From: Paraburkholderia dilworthii
GTDB taxonomy: Bacteria > Pseudomonadota > Gammaproteobacteria > Burkholderiales > Burkholderiaceae
NCBI RefSeq assembly: GCF_000472525.1
Contig: NZ_AWZT01000002.1
Span: forward strand, 377,627-441,626
Length of the DNA: 64,000 nt
Reading direction: 5' to 3'
Made by a program: the position numbers and the translations under genes. The notes beneath the pieces were generated by a model, which saw nothing but the letters and a program-made list of their open reading frames with translations, ran no database searches and had not been told where the DNA came from. Position 1 is the first letter of the stretch. Each line of letters begins with the position of its first letter. Below, piece after piece: positions 34,249-43,373 of the stretch.

Positions 34249-34803
34249 GTGTCGCCAGCACTTCTCTTCCAATTGCACCTCGTTCTGGGGTATGTCGCCT
34301 GGCTCCTTTGCTTCCGCACATACGTCTGGCCCAGGCTCAAGTCGATGGACCCATTTGACGCGCAACGCGCCATCGCCACCTTGCACGGCTTCCGCTTCTT
34401 CGGGCTGGTTTTCATTCTGCCGGGCGTCGTTAGTCCGGGTCTGCCTGCCAGCTTCGCCGTGTTCGCCGCGTATGGTGACTTCGCAACGGGGATTCTGGCG
34501 ATACTCGCACTACTCATGGGACGAGTACGCCCGCTCTTCTGGTTGTTCACCGTAGCCTTCAATCTCGTGGGAGCGACCGACCTCATCGTCGACTACTACC
34601 ACGCTATCCAGTCCGATCTGCCTGCGCGCGCGGGAGAGTTGGGCGCCACGTACGCAATTGCGGTCATCTACGTGCCTCTGTTGATGATTACGCACGTTGC
34701 CGCCTTCTATTTGCTGCTGCGCTCGTTACTGCAAGACCGCGATGCCGCCGAGCGCGTCATCCCGCGTCATAGCTCCGAAACAAACAGGCCGACGTGCTCC
34801 TGA
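34249..34803 (+). CDS. Multipass membrane protein of unknown function
   Basis: 184 residues with about five hydrophobic helices (HLVLGYVAWLLCF, FFGLVFILPGVV, FATGILAILALLMG, LFWLFTVAFNLVG, VIYVPLLMITHVAAFYLLL). A GTG start at 34249 has an AAGGAGG ribosome-binding site four bases upstream, which decides the start over the open frame from 34111. Divergent from a LysR gene. No family recognised. Confidence 0.72.
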   Translation: MSPALLFQLHLVLGYVAWLLCFRTYVWPRLKSMDPFDAQRAIATLHGFRFFGLVFILPGVVSPGLPASFAVFAAYGDFATGILAILALLMGRVRPLFWLFTVAFNLVGATDLIVDYYHAIQSDLPARAGELGATYAIAVIYVPLLMITHVAAFYLLLRSLLQDRDAAERVIPRHSSETNRPTCS

Positions 34804-34869
34804 AGAAAGCGACTAGAGCCAGACTGCAGAATTGGCTGGCTCATCGCAAACATCCGATACGCGTCGTCA

Positions 34870-35880
34870 TCAGCATTCGATGATAGCCTTCACTACGCCC
34901 GCGGACGGCTCCAGCAGTTTCGAAAATTCCGCGGGGACATCGGCAAGCTTCATCCGGTGTGTGTTGAGTGCCGCATCGGGCACATCTCCGGCACGCATGG
35001 CCCGAAGCACAGTGTCGAAATCCTCCGCTGTCGCATTGCGGCTTCCGATCAAGGTGGCTTCACGTTTGTGGAACTCCGGATCGGAGAAAGTGATCTTGTC
35101 TCGCACCACGGAAATCAGCACGTATTTTCCGCCGTGCGCAATAAACTCAAAGCCACGCTCCATAGCAGCCGGATTACCCGTCGCATCGAAGACCACGTCG
35201 AAGAACTCGCCGTCGGTAAGTGTCGCCAGCTCGTCGACGTCCGCGTCGCCGATTTGCACGGTAGCCGCCACCCCGATTTTTTCAGCGCAGAAGTTCAGAC
35301 GATCGACTCGTGTATCGAGTGCCGTCACCGTGGCCCCGCGCAGGCGTGAAAAGATCATCGCCGCCATACCGATCGGACCTGCACCGACTACTAGCACGCG
35401 CTGTCCCGCCTGAATGTCTGCGCGACGAACCGCATGCGCGCCAATGGCAAGAAACTCGATCATTGCCGCCTGATCAAGCGTGATTCCTTCAGCCTTGTGA
35501 ACGAACTGACGCGGCACCGTTAGATACTCCGTCAATGCGCCATCACGATGCACGCCCAGAACCTGAATGTTCACGCAGCAGTTCGTTTTTCCGTTCCTGC
35601 ACGCAATGCATTGGCCGCATGACAGGTAGGGCATCACGTAAACCGGGTCGCCGACGGCCAGGCCGGAATCCGCTTCGGCTTCTTCGACGGTCCCCGACAG
35701 TTCGTGTCCCATCACGCGGGGGTACGCGAGAAATGGCTGATTGCCGGTAAAAATGTGCAGGTCGGTGCCGCACACGCCGACACGTCGAACGCGTAGCAAC
35801 ACTTGTCCGCGGTCGCGTAATGGCCTTGAGCGCGTCTCAGCGCGTAATACGCCGGGAGTTTCACAGATAACGGTGAGCAT
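34870..35880 (-). CDS. Zinc-dependent alcohol dehydrogenase (RspB/L-gulonate dehydrogenase-like MDR)
   Basis: 336 residues. Catalytic zinc ligands GVCGTD (Cys) and GHE; structural zinc cysteines in SCGQCIACRNGKTNC; Rossmann loop VGAGPIGMAA near 170; ALDTRVDRL gives an acidic residue that suits NAD. Similar to sugar-acid or polyol dehydrogenases. As the last gene of the sugar operon it may oxidise a deoxy-sugar acid intermediate; the substrate is inferred. Confidence 0.82.
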   Translation of the reverse strand: MLTVICETPGVLRAETRSRPLRDRGQVLLRVRRVGVCGTDLHIFTGNQPFLAYPRVMGHELSGTVEEAEADSGLAVGDPVYVMPYLSCGQCIACRNGKTNCCVNIQVLGVHRDGALTEYLTVPRQFVHKAEGITLDQAAMIEFLAIGAHAVRRADIQAGQRVLVVGAGPIGMAAMIFSRLRGATVTALDTRVDRLNFCAEKIGVAATVQIGDADVDELATLTDGEFFDVVFDATGNPAAMERGFEFIAHGGKYVLISVVRDKITFSDPEFHKREATLIGSRNATAEDFDTVLRAMRAGDVPDAALNTHRMKLADVPAEFSKLLEPSAGVVKAIIEC

Positions 35881-35994
35881 GACGTTTCCTTTTTCAGGTA
35901 CACAACCCGCGAAGCCATGATGCGGCTTCGATGCGGGCCCGGTTCATTTGTCTCTTGATGGCGGGGTCAAACGAGTGCGATGTCGCGACGACAC

Positions 35995-36324
35995 CTATTC
36001 GAGGTAAAAGACCTCTTGCATCTGTGCCCAGTGTTCCGACGGCGCACGACTCGGCAACGGTGTCTGGCATGGACCGCACAGGCTCCACCAACGCTGTGTT
36101 TCCGGGTCGCTCGCAATCTCGGCCATATCGCTTTCATAGTCCGTCCCAACGTATTCCCAGTAACCGAACAACAGGTTCTCGGGCTCCCGCAGGAAAATCG
36201 AATAGCGGGTGACGTTCGAGCGTTTCAGTCGATCGAGCACTGTCGGCCACACCTGCGCATGCAAGCGCTTGTATTCATCGATGTACTTTGGATCGATACC
36301 GATGACCATTCCCATTCGTTGCAT
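35995..36324 (-). CDS. L-rhamnose/L-fucose mutarotase family protein (RhaM-like)
   Basis: 109 residues, the usual length for this dimeric ferredoxin-like-fold family: IGIDPKYIDEYKRLHAQVWP with the catalytic His, SNVTRYSIFLREPENLLFGYWEY (split), MAEIASDPETQRWWSLCGPCQ. It interconverts sugar anomers so the dehydrogenase gets the right form. ATG at 36324 after GGGAGAG. In the operon it follows a truncated lactonase gene. Confidence 0.84.
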   Translation of the reverse strand: MQRMGMVIGIDPKYIDEYKRLHAQVWPTVLDRLKRSNVTRYSIFLREPENLLFGYWEYVGTDYESDMAEIASDPETQRWWSLCGPCQTPLPSRAPSEHWAQMQEVFYLE

Positions 36325-36334
36325 CACACTCTCC

Positions 36335-36508
36335 CTATTCTTCGAGAAGGAATCCGCTGTCGTTGCTGTCCGGTAACGACTGGACGAGGGGTTCAAAATC
36401 GACCGTCCCAAAGCCTCGATGGATCGCTTCCAAGCTGGCAGGCGGCCAATGCCCCATACGCGCCGCGAGGTGCCAGAGATGATGATGTGCGTCGATACGC
36501 AGGCTCAC
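36335..36508 (-). pseudogene. Truncated amidohydrolase (L-fuconolactonase-like), N-terminal 57 codons
   Basis: GTG at 36508 overlaps the aldo-keto reductase stop (GTGA). It encodes LRIDAHHHLWHLAARMGHWP and a FGTVDFEPLVQSLP segment, then PDSNDSGFLLEE and a TAG. The DAHHHLW metal-binding start and spacing are those of amidohydrolase-2 sugar lactonases, which are about 280 residues; the remaining ~220 are gone. FEPLVQSLPDSNDSGFLLE looks like two normally separate segments joined by an internal deletion. Confidence 0.75.
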
Positions 36509-37521
36509 TGGAGCGCCTCGGGTACAGGTGCAGCGTCTGCAATCAGACCATTCGACTTCAGCTCCTGCCACAATCCGGCCGGCAGCGTCTGCTCGAACCA
36601 CGCGACGTTCTGCCGGAGTTGTTCGACGCTGCGCGCGCCCACCACGCACGACACCACCGCAGGGTGCGCAAGCGGAAACTGCAGCGCCGCGGCGGGTAGT
36701 GGAACCTCGAATTCGCGACAAACCTCAGCCAGCCGGTGGACGCGCGACACGACGGCAGCAGGGGCGTCCCCGTAATTGAACTTGCCGTTACCTGCCAGCA
36801 CGCCGGAATTGAACACACCACCGGCCACGATCGAATTCCCATGCCGTACGCAGTCGTCGAGAAACGGTGAAAGACAATCCTGTTCGAGGAGCGTATAACG
36901 GCCCGCGAGTAACGTCACATCGAGCTGTATCTCCTGCATGGCTTCATGCACGACCTGCCATTCATTCACTCCAAGGCCGATGGCTTTGACCTGCCCTGCA
37001 CTACGCAGCGCGTCGAGTGCGCGAAAGCCGCCTCCCGCTGTCAGCTGTTTCCAGAATTCGGCGTTTGCATCCCCATGTGTCACTCGACCGATGTCATGCA
37101 CATACAGCAGATCGATCTGCGCAATGCCGAGACGCTGCTGGCTGTCTTCGAAAGACCGCATGACGCCATCGAAGCTGTAGTTGTAATGCGGCCGGAAAGG
37201 AAGCGGCTCGGCCCAGCCGTCGTCGCCGCATTGAACAGTGACATCGGGCCGAAGAAGCCTGCCGACTTTCGTACTCAGCACGAACTCGTCGCGTGGCCGC
37301 GCCGACAACGCATCGCCGACGCGGCGCTCCGAAAGCGTGTACCCGTAGAACGGCGCAGTGTCGAAATAGCGCAGACCGAGCGACCATGCTTCGTCCATCA
37401 GCGTGCGTGCCTGTTCCGGCGACATCGAGCGATACAGGCCGCCCAGTTGCGAGCACCCCATACCAAGTGCACTCAGTTGCACTGCGCCGCACGATAGACC
37501 GTGCAGGTCACTTGCTTTCAT
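36505..37521 (-). CDS. Aldo/keto reductase, L-fucose / D-threo-aldose 1-dehydrogenase type
   Basis: 338 residues of the AKR barrel: Asp and Tyr in FDTAPFYGYTLSERRVG, Lys in VLSTKVGRLL, His in LLYVHDIGR give the complete tetrad. GYxxSE and the LLAGRYTLLEQ block match the aldose 1-dehydrogenase branch that oxidises L-fucose or related sugars to lactones with NAD(P). Fits with the mutarotase and the adjacent lactonase remnant. Confidence 0.83.
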   Translation of the reverse strand: MKASDLHGLSCGAVQLSALGMGCSQLGGLYRSMSPEQARTLMDEAWSLGLRYFDTAPFYGYTLSERRVGDALSARPRDEFVLSTKVGRLLRPDVTVQCGDDGWAEPLPFRPHYNYSFDGVMRSFEDSQQRLGIAQIDLLYVHDIGRVTHGDANAEFWKQLTAGGGFRALDALRSAGQVKAIGLGVNEWQVVHEAMQEIQLDVTLLAGRYTLLEQDCLSPFLDDCVRHGNSIVAGGVFNSGVLAGNGKFNYGDAPAAVVSRVHRLAEVCREFEVPLPAAALQFPLAHPAVVSCVVGARSVEQLRQNVAWFEQTLPAGLWQELKSNGLIADAAPVPEALQ

Positions 37522-37637
37522 CAGGAATTCCGTTTCGAGGGATTCGTTGCACGATGTTCAACGACATACAGTGCGTCCTGAACGGGCGCAGTCCTTAAGG
37601 GCGGACAACGCCGTCGAGGCGTCGTCCGCGCTGCGCT

Positions 37638-38582
37638 TCAATACAACACGTTCTTCGCGACAGGCCGATCGATGTTGTCCTTCTCGACCATCACGACACC
37701 CGTATCCAGTTGCTTCACAACCGGCTTGTGTTCGATGACCTCCACGGCCGTTTTCACGCCTTTGTAGCCCATCTGATACGAGCCCTGAACAGCGATGGCC
37801 TGGATGGTTCCGTCCTTGACGAAGCCCTGGAGGTCCTGGTTGCCGTCAAAGCCAATCGCGACGATCTTGCCGGCTTTGCCGGACTGCGCCAACGCGCGCC
37901 CCATCCCCACGGCAGTCGGTTCATTCGCACCGAAGATACCCTTCAGATCCGGATTGGCCGACAGCACGTCGGTCGTCTGATTGAGCGCCGTCGCCATTTG
38001 CGACTGCGAGTAGAACGGTCCGACAATCTGCAGCTTCGAGTGCTGCGCAAGATATTTGCGGAACCCACCCACGCGGCCAATCTCGGAACCTGCTCCGGCG
38101 ACGTATGACATCACAGCGACCTTCCCTGTCTGTCCAACACGGTCGATCATCGCTTTCGCGCACAACTCACCGGCCTTGGCGTTATCGGTCGAGAGAAACG
38201 ACTGGTAATACTGCTTGCCCGAATCGGACACGAGCGAATCGATCAGGACAACTGGAATTTTTGCCTCCCAGGCCTTCTTCATTGCGGGGACCAGTGCGTC
38301 GGGATCGGACGGCGCGAGCACGATCGCCGCGACATGCCGGTTCACCGCGTTCTCGACCATATTGACCTCGTCGGCCACGGCTGATTCGGTCGCCGGTCCC
38401 TGAAACGTCATCGTGTAGCCGTTCAGCCCTTTCATGCCCTCCGTTGCACCCTTTTGCACGTTCTGCCAATAATTCGAGTTGGCCGTCTTGACGATAACGG
38501 CGATCTCTCCGCCCGCCGCATTCGCGTGCGCCGTCACTGCGGTCAAAAGTGCGGCGGCCAATGCCAGATACGTCTTCCTCAT
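37638..38582 (-). CDS. Sugar ABC transporter substrate-binding protein (RbsB type)
   Basis: 314 residues with a signal peptide (YLALAAALLTAVTAHANAA) and the periplasmic-binding-protein type I fold: IAVIVKTANSNYWQNVQKG, AIVLAPSDPDALVPAMKKAW, IPVVLIDSLV, GIFGANEPTAVGMGRALAQ, IVAIGFDGNQDL. A pentose/hexose-class ligand is expected. Third gene of the operon (ATPase, permease, binding protein). Confidence 0.88.
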   Translation of the reverse strand: MRKTYLALAAALLTAVTAHANAAGGEIAVIVKTANSNYWQNVQKGATEGMKGLNGYTMTFQGPATESAVADEVNMVENAVNRHVAAIVLAPSDPDALVPAMKKAWEAKIPVVLIDSLVSDSGKQYYQSFLSTDNAKAGELCAKAMIDRVGQTGKVAVMSYVAGAGSEIGRVGGFRKYLAQHSKLQIVGPFYSQSQMATALNQTTDVLSANPDLKGIFGANEPTAVGMGRALAQSGKAGKIVAIGFDGNQDLQGFVKDGTIQAIAVQGSYQMGYKGVKTAVEVIEHKPVVKQLDTGVVMVEKDNIDRPVAKNVLY

Positions 38583-38650
38583 GTCTCACTCCTTGGGTTG
38601 GTGATTGCACTGCTTTGTTGGACTTCTCGAATGGCATCATTCGATGTGCT

Positions 38651-39679
38651 TTATCGGCGGTTTCTGACCTGGTCGATCCAGACCGTGCCGAGAATGACCA
38701 GGCCGATAATGATTTGCTGAACGAAACTCGATACGCCGTTCATGTTCAGGCCATTGCGCAGCACGCCGATGACGAACGCACCGATGGCCGTACCGGAGAT
38801 CGTGCCCACACCGCCCATCAGGGACGTCCCGCCAATCACGGCGCTGGCGATTGCATCGAGCTCGTACATGACGCCTTCGTTGGGTTGCGCCGTGACGAGG
38901 CGCGACATCAGCACGCAACCCGTCAGACCGGCGAGCACGCCGGACAGCACATAGGTAAACAACGTGACGCGCCGGACATTGACGCCGGAGAGGCGCGCAG
39001 CTTCGGCATTCGATCCGACTGCATAGATGTGGCGGCCAAGCGAGGTGCGCGTGAGCATGATCGACACGGCCACTGCCAGCACGACCATAATGATCACGGG
39101 ATACGGAATCCCCGGAAATACCGTATCGGGGAATCCGTCTGCTCCGATATGCGAGATGCGGAACAACGCGCCATTTCCGAGTTCGCCAAAAGCGTCGCCG
39201 AGTCCGGAAACCGGGCGCGCACCCGTGATCTGAAGCGCGAGACCACGCGCGACCAGCATCATGCCGAGCGTGGCGATAAAAGGCGGCAGACCCATGCGCG
39301 TGACGCACAGGCCATTAACGAGTCCGCACAGGCCGCCGACCACGATGCCGCCGAGCATGCCGAGAGGAATCGGCACGCCAGCCTTGACGAGCAACGCCGC
39401 GACCACACCGGACAGCGCGAGTACGGAACCCACGGACAGGTCGATTCCACCCGTAATGATCACGCAGGTTGCCGCCACACCGAGATAGGCAATCGACGTC
39501 ACCTGCAAGGCGACCGTCATGCCGTTTCCGACCGAGAAGAAAGCGGAACTGGTCGCTGAAAAAACGAGCACCAGCATGATCAAACTGCCGAGCGCCGCGA
39601 ATTTCTGAATCAGGTCGCGACGCCGGAGCTTCGCGCTGGTGTCGACAGTAGTGGTCTGTTCGGATGTTATTTCAAGCAT
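38651..39679 (-). CDS. Sugar ABC transporter permease (RbsC type)
   Basis: 342 residues with about nine membrane helices and the family motifs ITGGIDLSVGSVLALSGV and GLPPFIATLGMMLVARGLAL, AVGSNAEAARLSGVNVRRV. Overlaps the ATPase gene by eight bases. Confidence 0.9.
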   Translation of the reverse strand: MLEITSEQTTTVDTSAKLRRRDLIQKFAALGSLIMLVLVFSATSSAFFSVGNGMTVALQVTSIAYLGVAATCVIITGGIDLSVGSVLALSGVVAALLVKAGVPIPLGMLGGIVVGGLCGLVNGLCVTRMGLPPFIATLGMMLVARGLALQITGARPVSGLGDAFGELGNGALFRISHIGADGFPDTVFPGIPYPVIIMVVLAVAVSIMLTRTSLGRHIYAVGSNAEAARLSGVNVRRVTLFTYVLSGVLAGLTGCVLMSRLVTAQPNEGVMYELDAIASAVIGGTSLMGGVGTISGTAIGAFVIGVLRNGLNMNGVSSFVQQIIIGLVILGTVWIDQVRNRR

Positions 39680-41228
39680 GATTTCGTCCCGATGCGAAGT
39701 GCATGATTTCTTCCTGATTGGTGTGGCGCGTCTCCAGGATCGTGGCGATCCGGCCTTCGTGGAATACCGCGACGCGATCGGACATGCCGAGAATCTCGGG
39801 CAATTCCGAACTGATCAGCACAACGCCGATGCCCTGCGCGGCGAGCTGATCCATCAGCGTATAGATCGCGTATTTCGCGCCGACATCGATCCCGCGCGTG
39901 GGTTCGTCGAAAAACAGAATCTTCGATTCGCGAAACAGCCATTTGCCGATGACAACCTTCTGCTGATTGCCGCCGGACAGGTTGCGCGTAAGTTGATGGA
40001 CCGTCGGCGTGCGGATGCCGAGCGTTTCGACGTAACGCTGTGCGGTGGCCGCTTCTTCTGCGAAGCGGATGAAGCCCGCGCGACCCGACACCGCCTCGAT
40101 GTTGGCCAGAGTGATGTTGGTCGCGACCGGCATCTTCAGCGCGAGGCCGTCGCTCTTGCGGTCTTCCGACAGATACGCGATGCCGTGGCGAATCGCGTCG
40201 ATAGGCGAGCGGATCGACACGCGCTCGCTCCCGATATGAATCTCGCCACCGTCGGGCTGGTCAGCGCCGAAAATCGCCCGTGCCACTTCGGTCCGCCCTG
40301 CGCCCATCAAGCCGGCGAAGCCGAGGATCTCGCCTCGCCTCAGTTCGAACGAAACCGGCCCGAATGCCGGTGCACGCGACATATTTTCGACACGCAGCAG
40401 CACGTCCGGCGTCGGGACCGAGCGGCGCGGCGGGTACGCATCGTTCAATGCCCGGCCCACCATCCGCGCAACGATCTCATCCATGCTGGTCGCCGCGAAG
40501 TCGTCGGTTGAAATGTGATGTCCGTCGCGCAGCACCGTCACGCGGTCGACGATCTGCTTCATTTCGTCCAGACGATGAGAGATGTAGACAATGCCAACGC
40601 CGCTCTCGCGCAACTCCTTGATGATCCGGAACAGGTGCATGGTTTCGGATTCGGTGAGCGACGAAGTGGGTTCGTCCATGATCAACACCTGGGCGTCGAG
40701 CGAGAGAGCCTTGGCGATTTCGACCATCTGTTGCTGGGCGATCGACAGCGTCCCCACCAGCCTGGTGGGCGGCAACGACAATCCAATGCGGGCGAGCGCG
40801 CGCTGGGCGTTGCCATTCAGTCGTGCGCGATCGATGAACGGTCCGCGTTTGGGCTCGCGTGCCAGATAGATGTTTTCCGCAATCGACAGATGCGGCACCA
40901 GGTTCAGTTCCTGGTGAATGATTGCAATGCCTGCGTCCTGTGCGTCGAGTGACGATGCGAACCGCCGTTCCATGCCGCGAAAAACGATCGTGCCGGCATC
41001 CGGCTGGTATTGGCCGCTGACGATCTTCATCAGGGTCGACTTGCCGGCGCCGTTTTCGCCACAAATCGCGTGGACTTCGCCGCGGCGCAATTCGAAGTGC
41101 ACATCCTCAAGTGCGACGACGCCGGGAAACCGCTTCCCCAGCCCGCTCAGTTTCAATAGCTCCTGGGGTTCCTGTGCAGCGAAGCCGCCCACCGCGCGCG
41201 GTGCCAGTTCGGCGCTCAAATCTGTCAC
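39672..41228 (-). CDS. Sugar ABC transporter ATP-binding protein (RbsA/MglA type, two nucleotide domains)
   Basis: 518 residues. First domain: Walker A GENGAGKSTLMKI near residue 57, LSIAQQQMVEIAKAL signature, LIMDEPTSSLTE Walker B. Second domain: degenerate Walker A GLMGAGRTEVARAIFG, signature LSGGNQQKVVIGKWL, FFDEPTRGIDVG. Standard CUT2 sugar importer ATPase. First gene of the operon, divergent from the GntR gene. Confidence 0.9.
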   Translation of the reverse strand: MTDLSAELAPRAVGGFAAQEPQELLKLSGLGKRFPGVVALEDVHFELRRGEVHAICGENGAGKSTLMKIVSGQYQPDAGTIVFRGMERRFASSLDAQDAGIAIIHQELNLVPHLSIAENIYLAREPKRGPFIDRARLNGNAQRALARIGLSLPPTRLVGTLSIAQQQMVEIAKALSLDAQVLIMDEPTSSLTESETMHLFRIIKELRESGVGIVYISHRLDEMKQIVDRVTVLRDGHHISTDDFAATSMDEIVARMVGRALNDAYPPRRSVPTPDVLLRVENMSRAPAFGPVSFELRRGEILGFAGLMGAGRTEVARAIFGADQPDGGEIHIGSERVSIRSPIDAIRHGIAYLSEDRKSDGLALKMPVATNITLANIEAVSGRAGFIRFAEEAATAQRYVETLGIRTPTVHQLTRNLSGGNQQKVVIGKWLFRESKILFFDEPTRGIDVGAKYAIYTLMDQLAAQGIGVVLISSELPEILGMSDRVAVFHEGRIATILETRHTNQEEIMHFASGRNHA

Positions 41229-41261
41229 GCGTGTCTCCTTCTTTGAATGCGGCTCTTGTGT

Positions 41262-41316
41262 TGGTCAGGCCAATCTGACGCAGATTAAAGGACAAAATGC
41301 GTGTCTGGTCAAGCCA
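41262..41316. promoter_or_regulatory. Two candidate GntR/FadR-type operators
   Basis: TGGTCAGGCCA (41262-41272) and TGGTCAAGCCA (41306-41316) are near-identical 11-mers, 44 bases apart (two helix turns twice over), both followed by AT. They resemble the TGGT-N3-ACCA operators of FadR-subfamily regulators and lie between the sugar operon and the divergent GntR gene. Confidence 0.55.
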
Positions 41317-41459
41317 ATTCAGCCAGTATTTCCATTGGCCTTACCCCGTACAAACCCGCATCGTCTTGGGTCAAAGTGCGGGAAACGTTGCTGGGCTTGC
41401 GTGGTAGACTTGATCGCCGGTCGACGGACGATCGAGCCATTTCTCCCTTCGGCAGCAAA

Positions 41460-42200
41460 ATGAAACACACTGAGCCAAAGCGGCTTTACCAATTGGTTGC
41501 CGACAAGATTCGCGACCTCATCCACAGGGGCGATTTCCCTCCGGGCTCGAGACTGCCGGCTGAGCGCGAGTTGTCGCAGCAACTCGGCGTTTCGCGCCCG
41601 TCTCTGCGCGAGGCGTTGATCGCGCTGGAAATCGGCGGCAGTGTCGAGACGCGCATGGGGTCGGGCGTCTACGTGCGCGACACTGCAAACGAAACCGAAG
41701 GATCGCTGGCTGTATTAGGCGAAAGCCCGACGGAAATCATGCAGGCACGGGCTGTGATCGAAGGCGGTCTCGTCGTGCTCGCCAGCACGCGGCTCACGGC
41801 CGTCGCTCTTGACCGGTTGCGGCGCAGCGTGGAGGCGATGCATCGTCTCGCCTCCGCCGGCAAATCCCCTCTGGAACCGGACCGGCAATTCCACCTGATC
41901 ATCGCGGAAACAGCCGGCAACACGATGTTGAGCCGGTACGTGGCCGATCTGTTTGATGCGAGGCGCGATCCGATCGGCGCGAGGATCAGCGAACTCGCCG
42001 AAAATACGGCGACGTGGATGGCTGCCGTCGAGGAACACGAAAAAGTCCTGCATGCCTTGCAAGCGGGAGACCCGCTTGCCGCAGAAGCCGCGATGCGATC
42101 GCATCTGAAAGCTTCTGAAGAGCGTTGGGTCGGAAGCGACATCAAGAAAGTTGCGCCCAACGATGCGGAGGGTAAAGCTGGGCGCGTGCGACTGGGTTGA
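41460..42200 (+). CDS. GntR-family regulator, FadR/FCD subfamily
   Basis: 246 residues: winged helix with YQLVADKIRDLIHRGDFPPG and SRLPAERELSQQLGVSRPSL, then an FCD effector domain with its metal-binding residues (EPDRQFHLIIAETAGN, EEHEKVLHALQAGD, AMRSHL). It probably represses the divergent sugar operon and responds to a sugar acid. Start at 41460 (MKHTEPKRLY) matches the family; an in-frame upstream start at 41301 would overlap the operators. Confidence 0.86.
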   Translation: MKHTEPKRLYQLVADKIRDLIHRGDFPPGSRLPAERELSQQLGVSRPSLREALIALEIGGSVETRMGSGVYVRDTANETEGSLAVLGESPTEIMQARAVIEGGLVVLASTRLTAVALDRLRRSVEAMHRLASAGKSPLEPDRQFHLIIAETAGNTMLSRYVADLFDARRDPIGARISELAENTATWMAAVEEHEKVLHALQAGDPLAAEAAMRSHLKASEERWVGSDIKKVAPNDAEGKAGRVRLG

Positions 42201-42215
42201 GTTGTGAACTCAACC
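42195..42215. terminator. Convergent hairpin between the GntR gene and phnM
   Basis: Perfect 9-bp inverted repeat, GGTTGAGTT and AACTCAACC, with a three-base loop, overlapping the GntR stop codon. There is no strong T run, so it may be a weak or bidirectional terminator. Confidence 0.5.
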
Positions 42216-42239
42216 GGTCTGAGTGCTGCTTCTGCTTGA

Positions 42240-43373
42240 CTACGCGACCCGGTTACCCCCCAAAAATGTCGCGCGCGGAACAGGCAGCCGATCCGACATT
42301 GCGACTCGTACGAAGTCGGCTCTCAACCCAACCGCGATGGCGCCACGATCCGTCAAGCGCGCCGCATTGGCCGGCGTCGACGACACCGTGCGCATTGCTT
42401 GCGGCAAGGACCAGCCGGCTTTGTCGACCAGCTCGAACGCGGCCGTCAGCAAGCTCGACGGTACGTAGTCGGACGACAGAATGTCGAGCAGCCCCGACTT
42501 CGCCATCTCCAACGCGGAGACATTGCCCGAGTGCGATCCGCCGCGCACGATGTTGGGTGCGCCCATGATCGTCGAGATGCCGCGTTCGCGCGCTGCTTGC
42601 GCCGCAACGAGAGTGGTCGGGAATTCAGCCAGCACAATGCCGTTTTCCGCTGCTTCGAGAACATGTTCGACCGATGTATCGTCGTGACTTGCGAGCGGAA
42701 GGCCACGCGCTTTGCAGCGGGCGACAATCTCCGCTCGATGAAACCGCGCGTAACGCTGCTGGTCGCTGGTCAGTTCGTTCAGCATGGTGTCCGCCTGCTG
42801 ATCGGTCCATTTGCCATGACGTTCCTGGTACTTGCGCCATTGCACCGGGTCGTGCCATTGACGTTGGCCCGGCGTATGGTCCATCACCGAAACGAGCCGC
42901 AGCAGACGGTGTGAAACCAGGCCATCGAAAACTTCCAGGACGTCGGCGGCCGCGATCTCACAGCGTAGATGCAGGAAGTGATCGACGCGCAGCACGCCCT
43001 GCGCCGCGAGGCGTTCAATGGCGCGCGCGTTGCTGGTCTGGAGGTCCTTGCCGCGTACGCCCACGCCGTTGCGCGAGCCAATGCCCAACGCATCGAACAC
43101 AGTCGTAATGCCCGCGCTTGCCACTTGCGCGTCATGCACCACGATTGCTGCCTCGGAATTCCACAGCACGCCTGGGCGCGGTGCGATATGTTTTTCGATG
43201 TTATCCGTGTGCAGTTCCACGAGACCTGGCAACAGGTAATCGCCGCCCCAGTCTGCTGCATCGCTGGCTGAAGTCGTACCCGGCGCGACTTCAGCAATGC
43301 GTCCATTGGCGACGCGTACAACGCCTGTAAACTCTTCGTCGCGAGTGACGATTCGTGCGTTCTTGATCAGCAT
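42240..43373 (-). CDS. phnM: Alpha-D-ribose 1-methylphosphonate 5-triphosphate diphosphatase
   Basis: 377-residue amidohydrolase-superfamily protein. LVELHTDNIEKH gives the metal-binding His residues in the PhnM-specific form; also SLMDHTPGQRQ-like VMDHTPGQRQWHD and SHDDTSVEHVLEA. It removes pyrophosphate from the triphosphate intermediate before C-P cleavage. Last gene of phnGHIJKLM; start overlaps the phnL stop by seven bases. Confidence 0.92.
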   Translation of the reverse strand: MLIKNARIVTRDEEFTGVVRVANGRIAEVAPGTTSASDAADWGGDYLLPGLVELHTDNIEKHIAPRPGVLWNSEAAIVVHDAQVASAGITTVFDALGIGSRNGVGVRGKDLQTSNARAIERLAAQGVLRVDHFLHLRCEIAAADVLEVFDGLVSHRLLRLVSVMDHTPGQRQWHDPVQWRKYQERHGKWTDQQADTMLNELTSDQQRYARFHRAEIVARCKARGLPLASHDDTSVEHVLEAAENGIVLAEFPTTLVAAQAARERGISTIMGAPNIVRGGSHSGNVSALEMAKSGLLDILSSDYVPSSLLTAAFELVDKAGWSLPQAMRTVSSTPANAARLTDRGAIAVGLRADFVRVAMSDRLPVPRATFLGGNRVA

